NCBI RefSeq assembly: GCF_001653515.1
Contig: NZ_LYOY01000051.1
Coordinates: 1,260,001-1,324,000, forward strand
Reading direction: 5' to 3'
Length of the DNA: 64,000 nt
Source: Streptomyces sp. ERV7
GTDB taxonomy: Bacteria > Actinomycetota > Actinomycetes > Streptomycetales > Streptomycetaceae
The position numbers and the translations under genes are program-made. Positions within the stretch are counted from its first letter, which is position 1; each line of letters begins with the position of its first letter. Positions 25,388-33,758 of this stretch are shown piece after piece. The notes under the pieces were generated by a model that was not told where the DNA came from, did no database searches, and saw only the letters and a program-made list of their open reading frames with translations.

Positions 25388-26392
25388 TCAGGGGGTGTTC
25401 AGCGTCTGGGAGGGCAGTTCGCCGAAGCGTGTGCGATAGCTGTCGGCGAAGCGGCCCAGGTGGGTGAAGCCCCAGCGGTAGGCCGCCTCCCCGACGGTCA
25501 GTTGGGCGGGGTCGGCCTGGCGCAGCTCGGTATGGACCCGGGTCATCCGGACGTCGCGCAGATACGCCATCGGGGACATGCCCGTATGGCGGCGGAAGCC
25601 CTCCTGGAGCCAGCGGGTGCCGACTTGGCCGATGCCGGCGAGCTCGGTGGTGGTGTACGGGCGCTCGGGGTGGGCGTGGATCGCGTCCACGACCCGTTTG
25701 ACCGGGCCGGGCAGCGCGGCCCCGACCGGCTTGTCGAGCTCCTCCCGGTAGCGGTGGCCGGTGGCCAGGAGCAACCCCGTGAGCAGGGCGTCCTGGAGCC
25801 GGGCCGCCATCAGCGGCTGGGCGAGCGCCCCGTGCTCGTTGTCCATCTCCTGGACGACCAGCGCCACCGCCCGCGACCAGCTCAGGCCCGGCCCCTGGCT
25901 GATGTCGAGTTCCGGCGCGAGCCGCATCCCGGTCGGCACCGAGCGGTCCAGCAGCACCTCCAGATGGCGCAGCAGGTCCTGGGCGCAGATCTTGACGGCG
26001 AGGAGGCGGCAGTCCCGGTTCCACCGCTCCAGGGTCGTCGCGCCCTCCGGCTGGAAGACCGCCGCGCGCCGGGCGTTCGCGACGGCGGGCGTCCGCGTCC
26101 CCTGCCGCCAGACGAGCTCGCCCGAGAGCGGGACGTCGACGTGGTAGGCCCCCAAGTCGCCGAAGCGCATGTGCACATCGGTGCCGCAGCGCAGGTCCCC
26201 CAGGGTCAGCGGCCCCAGCCGCACCACTTCGAAGGAGGCGTCGAGCCGGTGCTCGCGGTCCAGTACGTCGATGGAGTTGGCGTAGTACGTCTCACCGATC
26301 ACCTGGCGTGCCTCGTCGAGGTCCCCGGTCCGGAACGAGAGTCGCGACGCGGGTGAGGCACCCCGCGTGCCCGAGTGGGAAGTTGCCTGCAT
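25388..26392 (-). CDS. AraC family transcriptional regulator
   Basis: 334-residue regulator with an N-terminal AraC-binding-like (cupin) domain and a C-terminal double helix-turn-helix. The HTH part spans about residues 230-330 (YTTTELAGIGQVGTRWLQEGFRRHTGMSPMAYLRDVR, then WGFTHLGRFADSYRTRFGELP). MQATSH at 26392 was chosen over MWAMQ three codons earlier; there is no strong ribosome-binding site for either. The domain type is common in activators of catabolic oxygenases, but no such operon adjoins. The neighbour on the left is the SulP gene, on the right the divergent deacetylase. Confidence 0.88.
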   Translation of the reverse strand: MQATSHSGTRGASPASRLSFRTGDLDEARQVIGETYYANSIDVLDREHRLDASFEVVRLGPLTLGDLRCGTDVHMRFGDLGAYHVDVPLSGELVWRQGTRTPAVANARRAAVFQPEGATTLERWNRDCRLLAVKICAQDLLRHLEVLLDRSVPTGMRLAPELDISQGPGLSWSRAVALVVQEMDNEHGALAQPLMAARLQDALLTGLLLATGHRYREELDKPVGAALPGPVKRVVDAIHAHPERPYTTTELAGIGQVGTRWLQEGFRRHTGMSPMAYLRDVRMTRVHTELRQADPAQLTVGEAAYRWGFTHLGRFADSYRTRFGELPSQTLNTP

Positions 26393-26674
26393 GGCCCACA
26401 TCTTCCCGGTGGGCGGGCCCGGCCGTCACCACTGCCGGCGGGCCGATTCGGGGGTGAGTGCGCAACACGGCGTACGGGTCCTTCGCTCGACCGGCCGGGA
26501 GTCCGGCGCCGCGGAAATTGACGCCGTCGTGGAGAAATCCGGTGCGGCCCCTCTGTGTTTACCGTGAATGGCGTTGAACACGTCGTACGCTGAGGCGGTT
26601 ATCGGCTATCGGGTTAATTCAGAACTCTCCGGTCCGTACCTCAGGGGTCCGTGGGACGACTGACGGGAGAGACG

Positions 26675-27925
26675 ATGCGCGAGATCACCCGAAGGGGGCT
26701 GCTCGGGGCCGGACTTGGTGCCGTCGCGGCGGCCGGAGCCGCCGGATGCGGCACCGAGGGCCAGGAGGGCGCCGGGGGCCGACCGTATGCGCCGGGGAAT
26801 GGACCCGGCCATCCGGCCGCACCCAATGCACCGGCGAACTCCCAGGTCAGACTGCTCGGTGATGGTTCGACGGCCGATACCGGCCAGCAGCCGCACCAGC
26901 CCGCCAAGCCCCGGCCGCTCGAACCGGGCGAGACCCCGCCGCAGTTCGTGATCTTCTCCTGGGACGGCGCCGGAGAAGTGGGCAACGGGCTCTTCCCGCG
27001 CTTTCTGGAACTCGCCCGCGACCATGGCGCCTCGATGACGTTCTTCCTCTCCGGAATCTATCTCCTGCCCGAATCGGGCAAGTCGCGCTACCGGCCGCCG
27101 AACAATCCGGTCGGCGCCTCCGACATCGGCTATCTGACCGACGCACATGTGCGCGAGACGCTCAAATACGTGAGCGAAGCGTGGTACGACGGCCATGAGA
27201 TCGGAACGCATTTCAACGGGCACTTCTGCGGCGGCTCGGGGTCGGTGGCCAACTGGTCGCCCGGCCAATGGCGCAGCGAGATCGAGCAGGCCGTCTCCTT
27301 CGTCACCGAATGGCGGACCAACACCGGCTGGCACGACCTCCCACCGCTGCCCTTCGACTACCGCAAGGAGCTGATCGGAGGTCGTACCCCGTGTCTGCTC
27401 GGGCAGGGCAACCTGCTGCCCACCGCCCGGCAGCTCGGCTGGCGCTACGACGCCTCCTCGCCCGGCGGACGCCAGGTGTGGCCCGACAAGCGCCAGGGCG
27501 TCTGGGACCTGCCGCTCCAGGGCGTGCCCTTCCCCGGCCACTCCTTCGAGGTGCTGTCGATGGACTACAACATCCTGGCCAACCAGTCGAAGAACACCAC
27601 CCGGGGCATGCCCTCGCGCCACCCGGGCTGGCGGGAGCAGGCGACCCGCGCCTATCTCGCCGGGTTCCAGCGTGCGTACGAGACGAACCGCGCGCCCTTC
27701 TGCATCGGCAACCACTTCGAGGAGTGGAACGGCGGCATCTACATGGACGCCGTCGAGGAGGCCCTGAAGGGGATGGCCGGGAAGAAGGACGTACGGCTCG
27801 TGTCCTTCCGCCAGTTCGTGGACTGGCTCGACGCCCAGGACCCCCGGGTGCTGGACAAGCTGCGTGCGCTGGACGTCGGCCAGGCGCCGACGGGCGGCTG
27901 GAACGCGTACTTCAAGACCGCGTGA
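26675..27925 (+). CDS. Secreted polysaccharide deacetylase-like lipoprotein
   Basis: 416-residue exported protein. The N-terminus MREITRRGLLGAGLGAVAAA followed by a G-C-G site looks like a Tat-type signal with a lipobox-like cysteine near residue 28. A Pro/Ala/Gly-rich linker of about 50 residues follows, then a NodB-like domain with FSWDGAGE (motif 1), MTFFLSG and GHEIGTHFNGHF (motif 2, metal-binding His). Family members act on cell-wall or extracellular polysaccharide, but no substrate can be named. ATG at 26675 is preceded by GGGAGAGACG. It is monocistronic. Confidence 0.8.
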   Translation: MREITRRGLLGAGLGAVAAAGAAGCGTEGQEGAGGRPYAPGNGPGHPAAPNAPANSQVRLLGDGSTADTGQQPHQPAKPRPLEPGETPPQFVIFSWDGAGEVGNGLFPRFLELARDHGASMTFFLSGIYLLPESGKSRYRPPNNPVGASDIGYLTDAHVRETLKYVSEAWYDGHEIGTHFNGHFCGGSGSVANWSPGQWRSEIEQAVSFVTEWRTNTGWHDLPPLPFDYRKELIGGRTPCLLGQGNLLPTARQLGWRYDASSPGGRQVWPDKRQGVWDLPLQGVPFPGHSFEVLSMDYNILANQSKNTTRGMPSRHPGWREQATRAYLAGFQRAYETNRAPFCIGNHFEEWNGGIYMDAVEEALKGMAGKKDVRLVSFRQFVDWLDAQDPRVLDKLRALDVGQAPTGGWNAYFKTA

Positions 27926-28310
27926 ACGACCCCGTACGAACTGAACACGTCCGAACGAAAGGGCCGCTGCCGTGCACGAGATGAGAGCCGAGCGGGACCC
28001 CGGCGGGGCCGGGGCGGCGGGCCGGGCCGCCCTGCTCTGGCATCCGGGGCCGAAGGGGGTTCCCCGCCACGCTCCGTCACTCGGCGTCTAAGGATGGAAG
28101 AGACCACGCCCGCCGCGAGGTGGCCTCTTCTCGTCTCCCCCGGCCGCAGCCGCCGTCTGTCCGGGAGCTCCAGACGCATGGGCGCTCGAAGGTCGCCCGG
28201 CCGCAGGCCGGTCCTCATTGCTGTTCAGGCTCTAAGCGGAATGTTGGAGGGCGGGTCTCAGGGAGTTCTCCCCGCCCCTCCCGAGCGGGCCCCATGGCTA
28301 CCCTGGGACC
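27926..28310. other. Intergenic region before the accessory islet
   Basis: About 385 bases with no supported gene. An imperfect hairpin AAGAGACCACG...GAGGTGGCCTCTT near 28096-28130 may terminate the deacetylase transcript. The sequence after it may mark the start of the inserted toxin-antitoxin DNA. Confidence 0.35.
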
Positions 28311-28514
28311 ATGACGACACGGGAAGAGCTCCACGCGCTCATCGACCGCGTGCCGGATGACGACCTCGACGCCGTGGTACAGACCCTGCGGCCGTTCATA
28401 GGGCCCACGTCCCGTCGGACGCGGCCCTCGTTCATCGGCATGGGCCGGTCCGGGCACTCCGACACGTCCGCCCGCGCGGACGAGATTCTGAGGGAGACAG
28501 GGTTCGGCGAGTGA
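28311..28514 (+). CDS. Antitoxin of PIN-domain toxin pair 1
   Basis: 67-residue acidic protein (MTTREELHALIDRVPDDDL...) just upstream of and overlapping a PIN toxin gene by 4 bases (GTGA at 28511). Short helical proteins with the HxLIDxVPDxxL pattern are antitoxins of VapBC-type modules in actinobacteria. DNA binding would be expected at the N-terminal half, but no clear ribbon-helix-helix is visible. The C-terminal part (SARADEILRETGFGE) probably wraps the toxin. Confidence 0.75.
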   Translation: MTTREELHALIDRVPDDDLDAVVQTLRPFIGPTSRRTRPSFIGMGRSGHSDTSARADEILRETGFGE

Positions 28515-28936
28515 TCGTGGTCGACACGGGCCCGCTCGTGGCCCTGGCGGACGCTGACGACGCCCACCACACGGCGTGCGCGCGCTGGTACGACAGCGTC
28601 CACCCCCGCAACCTCGTGATCCCGGCGCCGGTCATCGCGGAAGCCTGCCACCTGATCGGCACGCGCTGCGGAGCCCAGGTCGAGGCCGCGTTCCTGGACG
28701 CCCTCGCGGCCGGCCAACTCGGCACCGTCACAGGCGTCATGCCCGACGACATCGAGCGCATGGCCCACCTCGTGCGGCAGTACGCCAGTCTGCCGCTCGG
28801 GGGCACGGACGCATGCGTCGTCGCCATCGCGGAACGCTGGCAGGCCAAGCAGGTGGCCACCGTCGACCGGCGGCATTTCAGCGTGGTGCGGCCCAACCAC
28901 GTGCCCGCGTTCGAGCTGCTGCCGTACGACCTGTAG
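28511..28936 (+). CDS. vapC: PIN-domain ribonuclease toxin 1 (VapC family)
   Basis: 141-residue PIN-domain protein. The acidic catalytic set is visible: Asp in VVDTGPLVALAD at the N-terminus, Glu in VIAEACHLI near residue 42, and Asp in GGTDACVVAIAE near 100, with a last acidic residue in VATVDRRHF. VapC toxins cleave tRNA or rRNA and are neutralised by the upstream partner. GTG at 28511 overlaps the antitoxin stop. It lies left of the tRNA-Arg fragment, on the side where an element integrated into that tRNA would lie. Confidence 0.88.
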   Translation: MIVVDTGPLVALADADDAHHTACARWYDSVHPRNLVIPAPVIAEACHLIGTRCGAQVEAAFLDALAAGQLGTVTGVMPDDIERMAHLVRQYASLPLGGTDACVVAIAERWQAKQVATVDRRHFSVVRPNHVPAFELLPYDL

Positions 28937-29081
28937 CCCCGTGCGGTGGGCTCTCTCCGACCACACACGGCCATAGTTGCCCCTTCTACGCACTATCTGC
29001 GATACAGGAAGGCTCCGCATGGCACCCGTGATCATGAAACCTGCTGGTCGGAGACCATTCGCAAGCCGAACTCTGATTGTG

Positions 29082-29124
29082 CTCCGGAGCCGTGTGCGCA
29101 GGTTCGAATCCTGCCGGGGGCACC
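29082..29124 (+). pseudogene. 3' half of tRNA-Arg (CCG), attachment-site-like
   Basis: From the anticodon loop CTCCGGA (29082-29088) onward the sequence matches the 3' half of an actinobacterial tRNA-Arg(CCG). It has the anticodon 3' strand GCCG, the T arm GCAGG-TTCGAAT-CCTGC (29098-29114), the acceptor strand CGGGGGC, and discriminator A at 29122. No 5' half (GCCCCCG...) precedes it. A tRNA cut at the anticodon loop is the classic product of tyrosine-recombinase integration, or of a deletion that removed the 5' half. A terminator follows directly. Confidence 0.82.
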
Positions 29125-29140
29125 TGTTAGTAGGTGCCTA

Positions 29141-29180
29141 AAGACCCCGCCACCAGCCACTTCGCTGGGTGCGGGGTCTT
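29141..29180 (+). terminator. Terminator of the former tRNA-Arg transcript
   Basis: AAGACCCCGC at 29141-29150 pairs with GCGGGGTCTT at 29171-29180. The stem extends through CACCAGC and GCTGGGT, with a short loop and CTT following. Confidence 0.75.
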
Positions 29181-29462
29181 CTTGCGTGTGCGTGGGGGTG
29201 GATGCCCGCGACAGCAGCCGGACAGCGGTGATCACGTTGTGCGGGCGTGATGACCTTGGAGCGTCGCACCTTGGAGGGGTTCTGCCCCCCGGGGGACAAC
29301 TGGGCGCTCCCATACACGCCCTGACACCGCGTCTGGCTCAGGCTTTCTCTACTTCATCAAGCACGCGGCTGCGCTCCGCTCCGCCGGGCAGGCGGATAGT
29401 CGGCGCGAGCGGGCCTGCCTTCCCGCCCTCACTGGCGGAGCATAAGAGGTAGGATAGGTAGC

Positions 29463-29726
29463 ATGACCGAGCCTACCGGCAAATACTCGATCACCATGCC
29501 GCGTGACATCGCCGAAGCCGCCCGCGCTCGCGGTGGCCCTTCGGGGCTGTCCGCCTACGTCGCCGCCGCCGTCGCCCGGCAGATCGAGCGCGACAACCTC
29601 AACGAGCTCATCCAGGTCGCCGAGGCCGAGCACGGATCCATCACCGAAGAGGAGATCCAGGCTCTGCGCGACCAGCTCCATCAGGCCCGTCAGCAGCAGG
29701 CCAGTGGTGGAGCGAACGCCGCGTGA
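29463..29726 (+). CDS. Antitoxin of PIN-domain toxin pair 2 (ribbon-helix-helix type)
   Basis: 87-residue protein whose N-terminus KYSITMPRDIAEAARARGGPSGLSAYVAAAVARQIERD has the strand-helix-helix pattern of CopG/ParD-like DNA-binding antitoxins. A charged helical C-terminus (EEEIQALRDQLHQARQQQ) probably binds the toxin. GAGGTAGGATAGGTAGC precedes the ATG. The stop overlaps the toxin GTG by 4 bases. Confidence 0.82.
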   Translation: MTEPTGKYSITMPRDIAEAARARGGPSGLSAYVAAAVARQIERDNLNELIQVAEAEHGSITEEEIQALRDQLHQARQQQASGGANAA

Positions 29727-30136
29727 GCCCTTCCCCAGCCGCCCCGGGTGGCACGCTCGTGCTCGACAGTGAAGGGTTGGCCAAGGCCGTCCTGCGCGAC
29801 CGCGCGGTCACCACCTGGCTCGCGCTCGCCCGCGCCGACGACCTGCGGGTGATCACATCCGCGGCGACCTTGGTCGAAGTGGTCCACCCCCGCATCAACC
29901 GCCCGGCCTTGGAGTGGACCCTGTCCCGCCTCGTCGTCGAGCCGGTCACCGAAGCCGTCGCCCGGCACGCCGCTGCCCTGCTCGCCGATGCCGGTCTGCA
30001 CGGCCACAAGTACGCCATCGACGCCATGCTCGGCGCCACCGCCCTGGCCTCCCCCGGGCCCGTGACCGTGCTGACCTCCGATCCCGAGGACATCGCAGCG
30101 CTGTGCGGCGGGCGCCTCACCGTCATCAAAGTCTGA
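29723..30136 (+). CDS. PIN-domain ribonuclease toxin 2
   Basis: 137-residue PIN-domain protein. Candidate catalytic acids are Asp in TLVLDSEGLAKAVL near residue 15, Glu in TLVEVVHP near 50, Asp in KYAIDAMLGATAL near 100 and Asp in VTVLTSDPEDI near 118. The GTG overlaps its antitoxin gene. It lies just right of the tRNA-Arg remnant, so the fragment is bracketed by two unrelated toxin-antitoxin pairs. The gene ends 16 bases before the convergent lipoprotein gene. Confidence 0.85.
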   Translation: MSPSPAAPGGTLVLDSEGLAKAVLRDRAVTTWLALARADDLRVITSAATLVEVVHPRINRPALEWTLSRLVVEPVTEAVARHAAALLADAGLHGHKYAIDAMLGATALASPGPVTVLTSDPEDIAALCGGRLTVIKV

Positions 30137-30152
30137 CTCGCCAGCGTTGCCG

Positions 30153-30773
30153 TTACCCCTCCGTCGCCGACCAGAACTCCGACCGCTCGCTCGGCCGGAG
30201 CTCCTCCCCCCGAGGCCCCCCGGGCTGCCCCGGCGTCCCCTTCGGATACGTCATCGGCGCATCCTCCGCGCAGCCGAAGCTCGCGCTGATGAATACGTTC
30301 CCCACGCTCCCCACCTGCAGCGACACGCTGAAGCCGTCCGGGCGGCTGGCTCGTACCCATGGCATCGAGCCGTCGCGGACGCTCGTCACCTTGAAGCCCT
30401 CGCGCTCCCAGTGGCGCTGGACCACGCCCAGGAGGCTGCCTCGGCGCTGGGGGGAGACGATCGTCAGGATGTTGCGGCTGCGGGTGACCGTCGTCCTGCC
30501 CGTCGGCTCGTTGAGGTCGGTGGTGCACGCCTGCCGCATGGGGGCTCCGTACGCCCACTTCACCGGCGGCCGGATCGCCGCCAGCGTGCCGTCCAGGATC
30601 GTCTCCGAGCCCTCGCCCGCCTGCTGCATGTTCATCTTCGATGCCTTCTGGGTCTGTCGTACCGACTGGCGTACCGACTGGTCGCTCTTCGTCTGCCCGG
30701 CCCCGTCCGGCTCGCACGCCGTCAGCGCCGCCAGGACTGTCATCACGAACACGCAACCCACCCTCCGCCTCAT
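30153..30773 (-). CDS. Hypothetical lipoprotein
   Basis: 206-residue protein with a lipoprotein signal peptide (MRRRVGCVFVMTVLAALTAC, lipidated Cys at 20) and a polar extracytoplasmic part with no recognised domain. Two further cysteines, in MRQACTT and FGCAEDAP, could form a disulfide. The start overlaps the stop of the DUF1023 hydrolase gene by 4 bases, so it is the last gene of a three-gene operon. It may anchor or chaperone the hydrolase; this is inference from coupling only. Confidence 0.8.
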   Translation of the reverse strand: MRRRVGCVFVMTVLAALTACEPDGAGQTKSDQSVRQSVRQTQKASKMNMQQAGEGSETILDGTLAAIRPPVKWAYGAPMRQACTTDLNEPTGRTTVTRSRNILTIVSPQRRGSLLGVVQRHWEREGFKVTSVRDGSMPWVRASRPDGFSVSLQVGSVGNVFISASFGCAEDAPMTYPKGTPGQPGGPRGEELRPSERSEFWSATEG

Positions 30774-32488
30774 CGCGGTGCCGCCGTCTTGATCTGGTCG
30801 CCGTGGCCCGTGACCACGCTCGCTATGTTGGGGAGGGAGTCGCCGCCCGCGTCGGGGTCGAAGTAGAGCGAGTGCGCGGGCAGGTCGCCCCTCGTCAGGC
30901 CCATCAGGCCGGTGTCCTTGCCGGGGGCGACGGCGAAGTGGTGGCCGCCGAAGTGGTTGTCCGCGGGGTCCGTGCCGAACCAGTTCTTCTTCGGGCCGTA
31001 TTCGCTTCCCGGTGCCACGTACTCCAGCAGGTTGGGCGACGGCAGATAGGTGACCTGGTCGTTCTCCGCCGCTCCCACGTATACGTGGTTCGCGCCCACG
31101 CCCAGGTCCGACGCCTTGTCCACGCCCACCCCGGGGCTGCCCACCAGCACCACGTCGTCCGCCGGGATGCCGCCGGGCTGCTGGCTCGCCTGGCCCACCG
31201 TGAGCGAGCCGTACGAGTGGCCGATCGCCGTCACATGCGGGGAGCCGGACTCATGGGTGGCCCGGATCCCGCTCAGGAACCGGTCGTACGCCGGCGCGCC
31301 CGCCTTCGCGTCGTCCTTGCTCATGACGTCCGTCGCCGACCACGAGAAGCTGTCGAGCTGCGGGCAGTCGTAGCCCAGCCACACCACCGAGGAGGTCGTG
31401 GTGTCGGGGTACATCTTGTTCGCCATGGTCGCCACGTTCCGGGCCCGGTCCACGTCCGCCGACGCGAAGTGGCCGCTGAGCTTGGTGTTCAGGCCCGGTA
31501 CGTACGCGGAGACGTTCTTCGACGTGTCCGGGTTGCCGAAGGCGACGATGGCCCGGCCCTTGCCCTCCGAACCGAGGCCCAGCAGGTACGGGCGCGGCTC
31601 GCCGGACGCCGACAGCTGCTTCTGGATGCCCTTCAGCCCCTCGACCTTGTCCTTGAGCGCCTTCGCCTCGTCCCCGTCCGCCGCCGCGTACTGCCCCTCC
31701 AGGCTGTTCAGCAGCATCGGCAGATACGTCCGGTTGGCCTTGTCGCGGTCGACGGCCGGGATGCCGTCGCGGTTGCCGATCTGCTGCGGGTAGTCCTGGA
31801 TCAGCTCGGCCTGGAGGCTGGGGGAAAGCTGCGCCCACCACTGCTGTACGGCGGCGGGTGAGCCCTTGGCGTCCGGCATGCCGAGCTCGTGCAGCAGCTC
31901 GCGGTTGAGCTCGTCCGCCTTCGCCAGCTCCACGAAGCCCATGCTCCAGTCGCCCTTGGCGCACCGGTTGGCCGCGTCGGTGAAGAGCTTGACCGCCTTC
32001 GCGTACTCCTTGTCGGCGGTCTGCGCCGCCGACAGGGCGTCGCCTATGCGGTCGGCGTACCCCTGGGCGCGGGTGGCCTGGTCGCGCTGCATCATCGCCA
32101 CGTCGCCGGGCTTCATCCCGCCGGTGTCCACACTCGGCGCGGTGACCTTGCCGTCGTCCGCGACGCTGTACCCGGCGCCCGTCGCGTCCGCGATCGCGTT
32201 CGTCAGCTTGCCCTGCTGCGCGGCGAACTCCTCGCCGCACGCCCTCAACACCGTTCCCACGGCGTCGAGTTCCCTCTTGGCCACCACCAGGTCGCGCTGC
32301 ATCCGGGCGAGCCGGTCGGCGGCGGACTCGGCGGCGAGCCCGCCCCAGTTCCCCTGCTGGAGGGGTGCGTGCAGATACTTGCCGCAGTCGCTCGTGTGCG
32401 TGGCGAACTTCTCCGCCAGCTTGTCCCAGGCGTCGCCCGCGTCCGTCAGCAGCAGCGGTTTGGCGTCGCGCAGTTGTGAGACCCGCAT
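30770..32488 (-). CDS. DUF1023 alpha/beta hydrolase with WXG-like N-terminal domain
   Basis: 572-residue protein. The first 100 residues or so are helical with a central GNWGG turn, like WXG100-type exported proteins. The C-terminal DUF1023 domain has the nucleophile elbow GHSYGSL near residue 427. There is no Sec signal, so export through a type VII-like route is possible. It lies between the small WXG-like gene (3 bases upstream) and the coupled lipoprotein gene. Similar hydrolases are common in Streptomyces and uncharacterised. Confidence 0.82.
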   Translation of the reverse strand: MRVSQLRDAKPLLLTDAGDAWDKLAEKFATHTSDCGKYLHAPLQQGNWGGLAAESAADRLARMQRDLVVAKRELDAVGTVLRACGEEFAAQQGKLTNAIADATGAGYSVADDGKVTAPSVDTGGMKPGDVAMMQRDQATRAQGYADRIGDALSAAQTADKEYAKAVKLFTDAANRCAKGDWSMGFVELAKADELNRELLHELGMPDAKGSPAAVQQWWAQLSPSLQAELIQDYPQQIGNRDGIPAVDRDKANRTYLPMLLNSLEGQYAAADGDEAKALKDKVEGLKGIQKQLSASGEPRPYLLGLGSEGKGRAIVAFGNPDTSKNVSAYVPGLNTKLSGHFASADVDRARNVATMANKMYPDTTTSSVVWLGYDCPQLDSFSWSATDVMSKDDAKAGAPAYDRFLSGIRATHESGSPHVTAIGHSYGSLTVGQASQQPGGIPADDVVLVGSPGVGVDKASDLGVGANHVYVGAAENDQVTYLPSPNLLEYVAPGSEYGPKKNWFGTDPADNHFGGHHFAVAPGKDTGLMGLTRGDLPAHSLYFDPDAGGDSLPNIASVVTGHGDQIKTAAPR

Positions 32489-32491
32489 GTG

Positions 32492-32944
32492 TCAGTGCCC
32501 CCCGTTCGACGCCGGCGGGACGGTGACCGTCGGGCCGAAGAGCCCGGGGGTGGGAGTGACGCCCGGTGCGTACGGGCCGTGCGGCGTCGGGGCCGTGACA
32601 CCCGGAGCGTACGGCGCGTACGGGCCGAAGCCCTGGAACGACTTCCCGCGCGCGTGGTCCTCCCGGACGAAGCTCGTGCTGGAGGATCCGACCGCGTCCG
32701 CCGCCCCCTCCACCATGCCGGCCAGCGAGCGCAGCGCCTTCGCCCACGCCTCCAGGCAGTCGTCGATGGCCTTGGCGGTCTCGAACCCGGCGAGACCCGC
32801 CACCGCCGCGTCCGTCGGCGTGTACAGCGTCTTGATCTCGTCGGGGATGTCCTTGGCCACCTTGCGGGCCGATTCGCCGGCCTTCTGGACTTCGCCTGGC
32901 GTGATCCAGAAGCCCGTGGTGGGACCGCCGATCGGTGTGGACAT
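32492..32944 (-). CDS. Small helical WXG100-like protein with Pro/Gly tail
   Basis: 150 residues from ATG at 32944. A longer in-frame start at 33010 would add 22 charged residues and lacks a ribosome-binding site. About 90 helical residues (QKAGESARKVAKDIPDEIK...) are followed by a Pro/Gly/Tyr tail with two repeats of GPYAPGVT. It starts the operon with the DUF1023 hydrolase. The size and pairing resemble ESX-type helper/substrate pairs, but the W-x-G motif itself is not evident here. Confidence 0.7.
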   Translation of the reverse strand: MSTPIGGPTTGFWITPGEVQKAGESARKVAKDIPDEIKTLYTPTDAAVAGLAGFETAKAIDDCLEAWAKALRSLAGMVEGAADAVGSSSTSFVREDHARGKSFQGFGPYAPYAPGVTAPTPHGPYAPGVTPTPGLFGPTVTVPPASNGGH

Positions 32945-33022
32945 GCCGTTGCGCCCCTCGTTCGCTGATCTTCCTTCCGGCAGGCTACGGGGCGAATTCC
33001 GGCCAGCCATGAGTACGCGTAC

Positions 33023-33502
33023 TCAGTCCCCGGACCGGCTCGCGTTCGGGGGCGGCTCCCCGATGTCCTCGAACCACAGCCCCGGCTCCGAAGCGATGAA
33101 CTCCCGCATCAGCGACCGGCATTCCGCGTCGTCGAGCACCACGACCTCCACCCCGTGCCCGGCCAGCCAGTCCTGTCCGCCGTCGAACGTCCGCGCCTCG
33201 CCGATCACCACCCGGGAGATGCCGAACTGCCGGATCAGGCCGCTGCAGTACCAGCAGGGGGCGAGGGTCGTGACCATCGTCGTACCGAGGTACGTGGTCT
33301 GGCGGCCGGCGGCGCGGAACGCCGCCGTCTCGGCGTGCGTGGACGGGTCGTCGTCCTGGACGCGGCGGTTGCGGCCGCGGCCGAGGAGGGTGCCGGCGGC
33401 GTCGAAGAGCGCCGCGCCGATGGGGATCCCGCCCTCGGCCCGTCCGGCCCGGGCCTCCTCCAGCGCGACGGGGAGCAGGGCGCGTGCCGCTTCCAGGTCC
33501 AT
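33023..33502 (-). CDS. Nucleoside/cytosine deaminase family protein
   Basis: 159-residue zinc-dependent deaminase. It has HAETAAF (zinc His and proton-shuttle Glu, near residue 58) and PCWYCSGL (PCxxC, near 83). The closest families are cytosine deaminase and tRNA adenosine deaminase-like enzymes; the long C-terminal segment (MREFIASEPGLWFEDIGEPP) fits small cytosine or creatinine-type deaminases better than TadA. MDLEAAR at 33502 was preferred to a longer start at 33550. Confidence 0.87.
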   Translation of the reverse strand: MDLEAARALLPVALEEARAGRAEGGIPIGAALFDAAGTLLGRGRNRRVQDDDPSTHAETAAFRAAGRQTTYLGTTMVTTLAPCWYCSGLIRQFGISRVVIGEARTFDGGQDWLAGHGVEVVVLDDAECRSLMREFIASEPGLWFEDIGEPPPNASRSGD

Positions 33503-33597
33503 AGGGGCATTGTGGGACACGTCGGCGGCCCCGGCCTGCGCCACGACCATGGCGGCAGCCGGGGCCTCTCGGCCCAGGGGCCCATCGACCTACGGGA

Positions 33598-33672
33598 TCA
33601 GGTGTTCGGGCGCTTTCCGTGGTTCGCGCTCTTCTTCTTCCGTGCGCGTCGCTTGTTGCCTCGCTTGGACAT
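33598..33672 (-). CDS. Ribosomal protein bL37 (24 residues)
   Basis: A 24-residue, strongly basic protein beginning MSKRGNKRRARKKK and ending NHGKRPNT. This matches the length and the KRG...ANHGKRPN pattern of the actinobacterial large-subunit protein bL37 first seen in mycobacterial ribosome structures. GGGAG lies 9 bases before the ATG at 33672; an ATG three codons earlier is less likely. It is too short for ordinary gene calling and is often unannotated. It sits alone between the kdpE and deaminase genes. Confidence 0.88.
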   Translation of the reverse strand: MSKRGNKRRARKKKSANHGKRPNT

Positions 33673-33758
33673 GGACCGCATCTCCCTTATCCGTACCAAC
33701 AGGGACATATCGTCACGGTCAGTCTATGAGCCGCCCTCTCCCCCCGCATCGCGGCCGC

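Noticed and set aside
29032..29313. Reverse-strand reading frame containing APGRIRTCAHGSGA
   Set aside because: It is the antisense translation of the tRNA-Arg fragment and its terminator; such peptides are a common artefact around tRNA genes.
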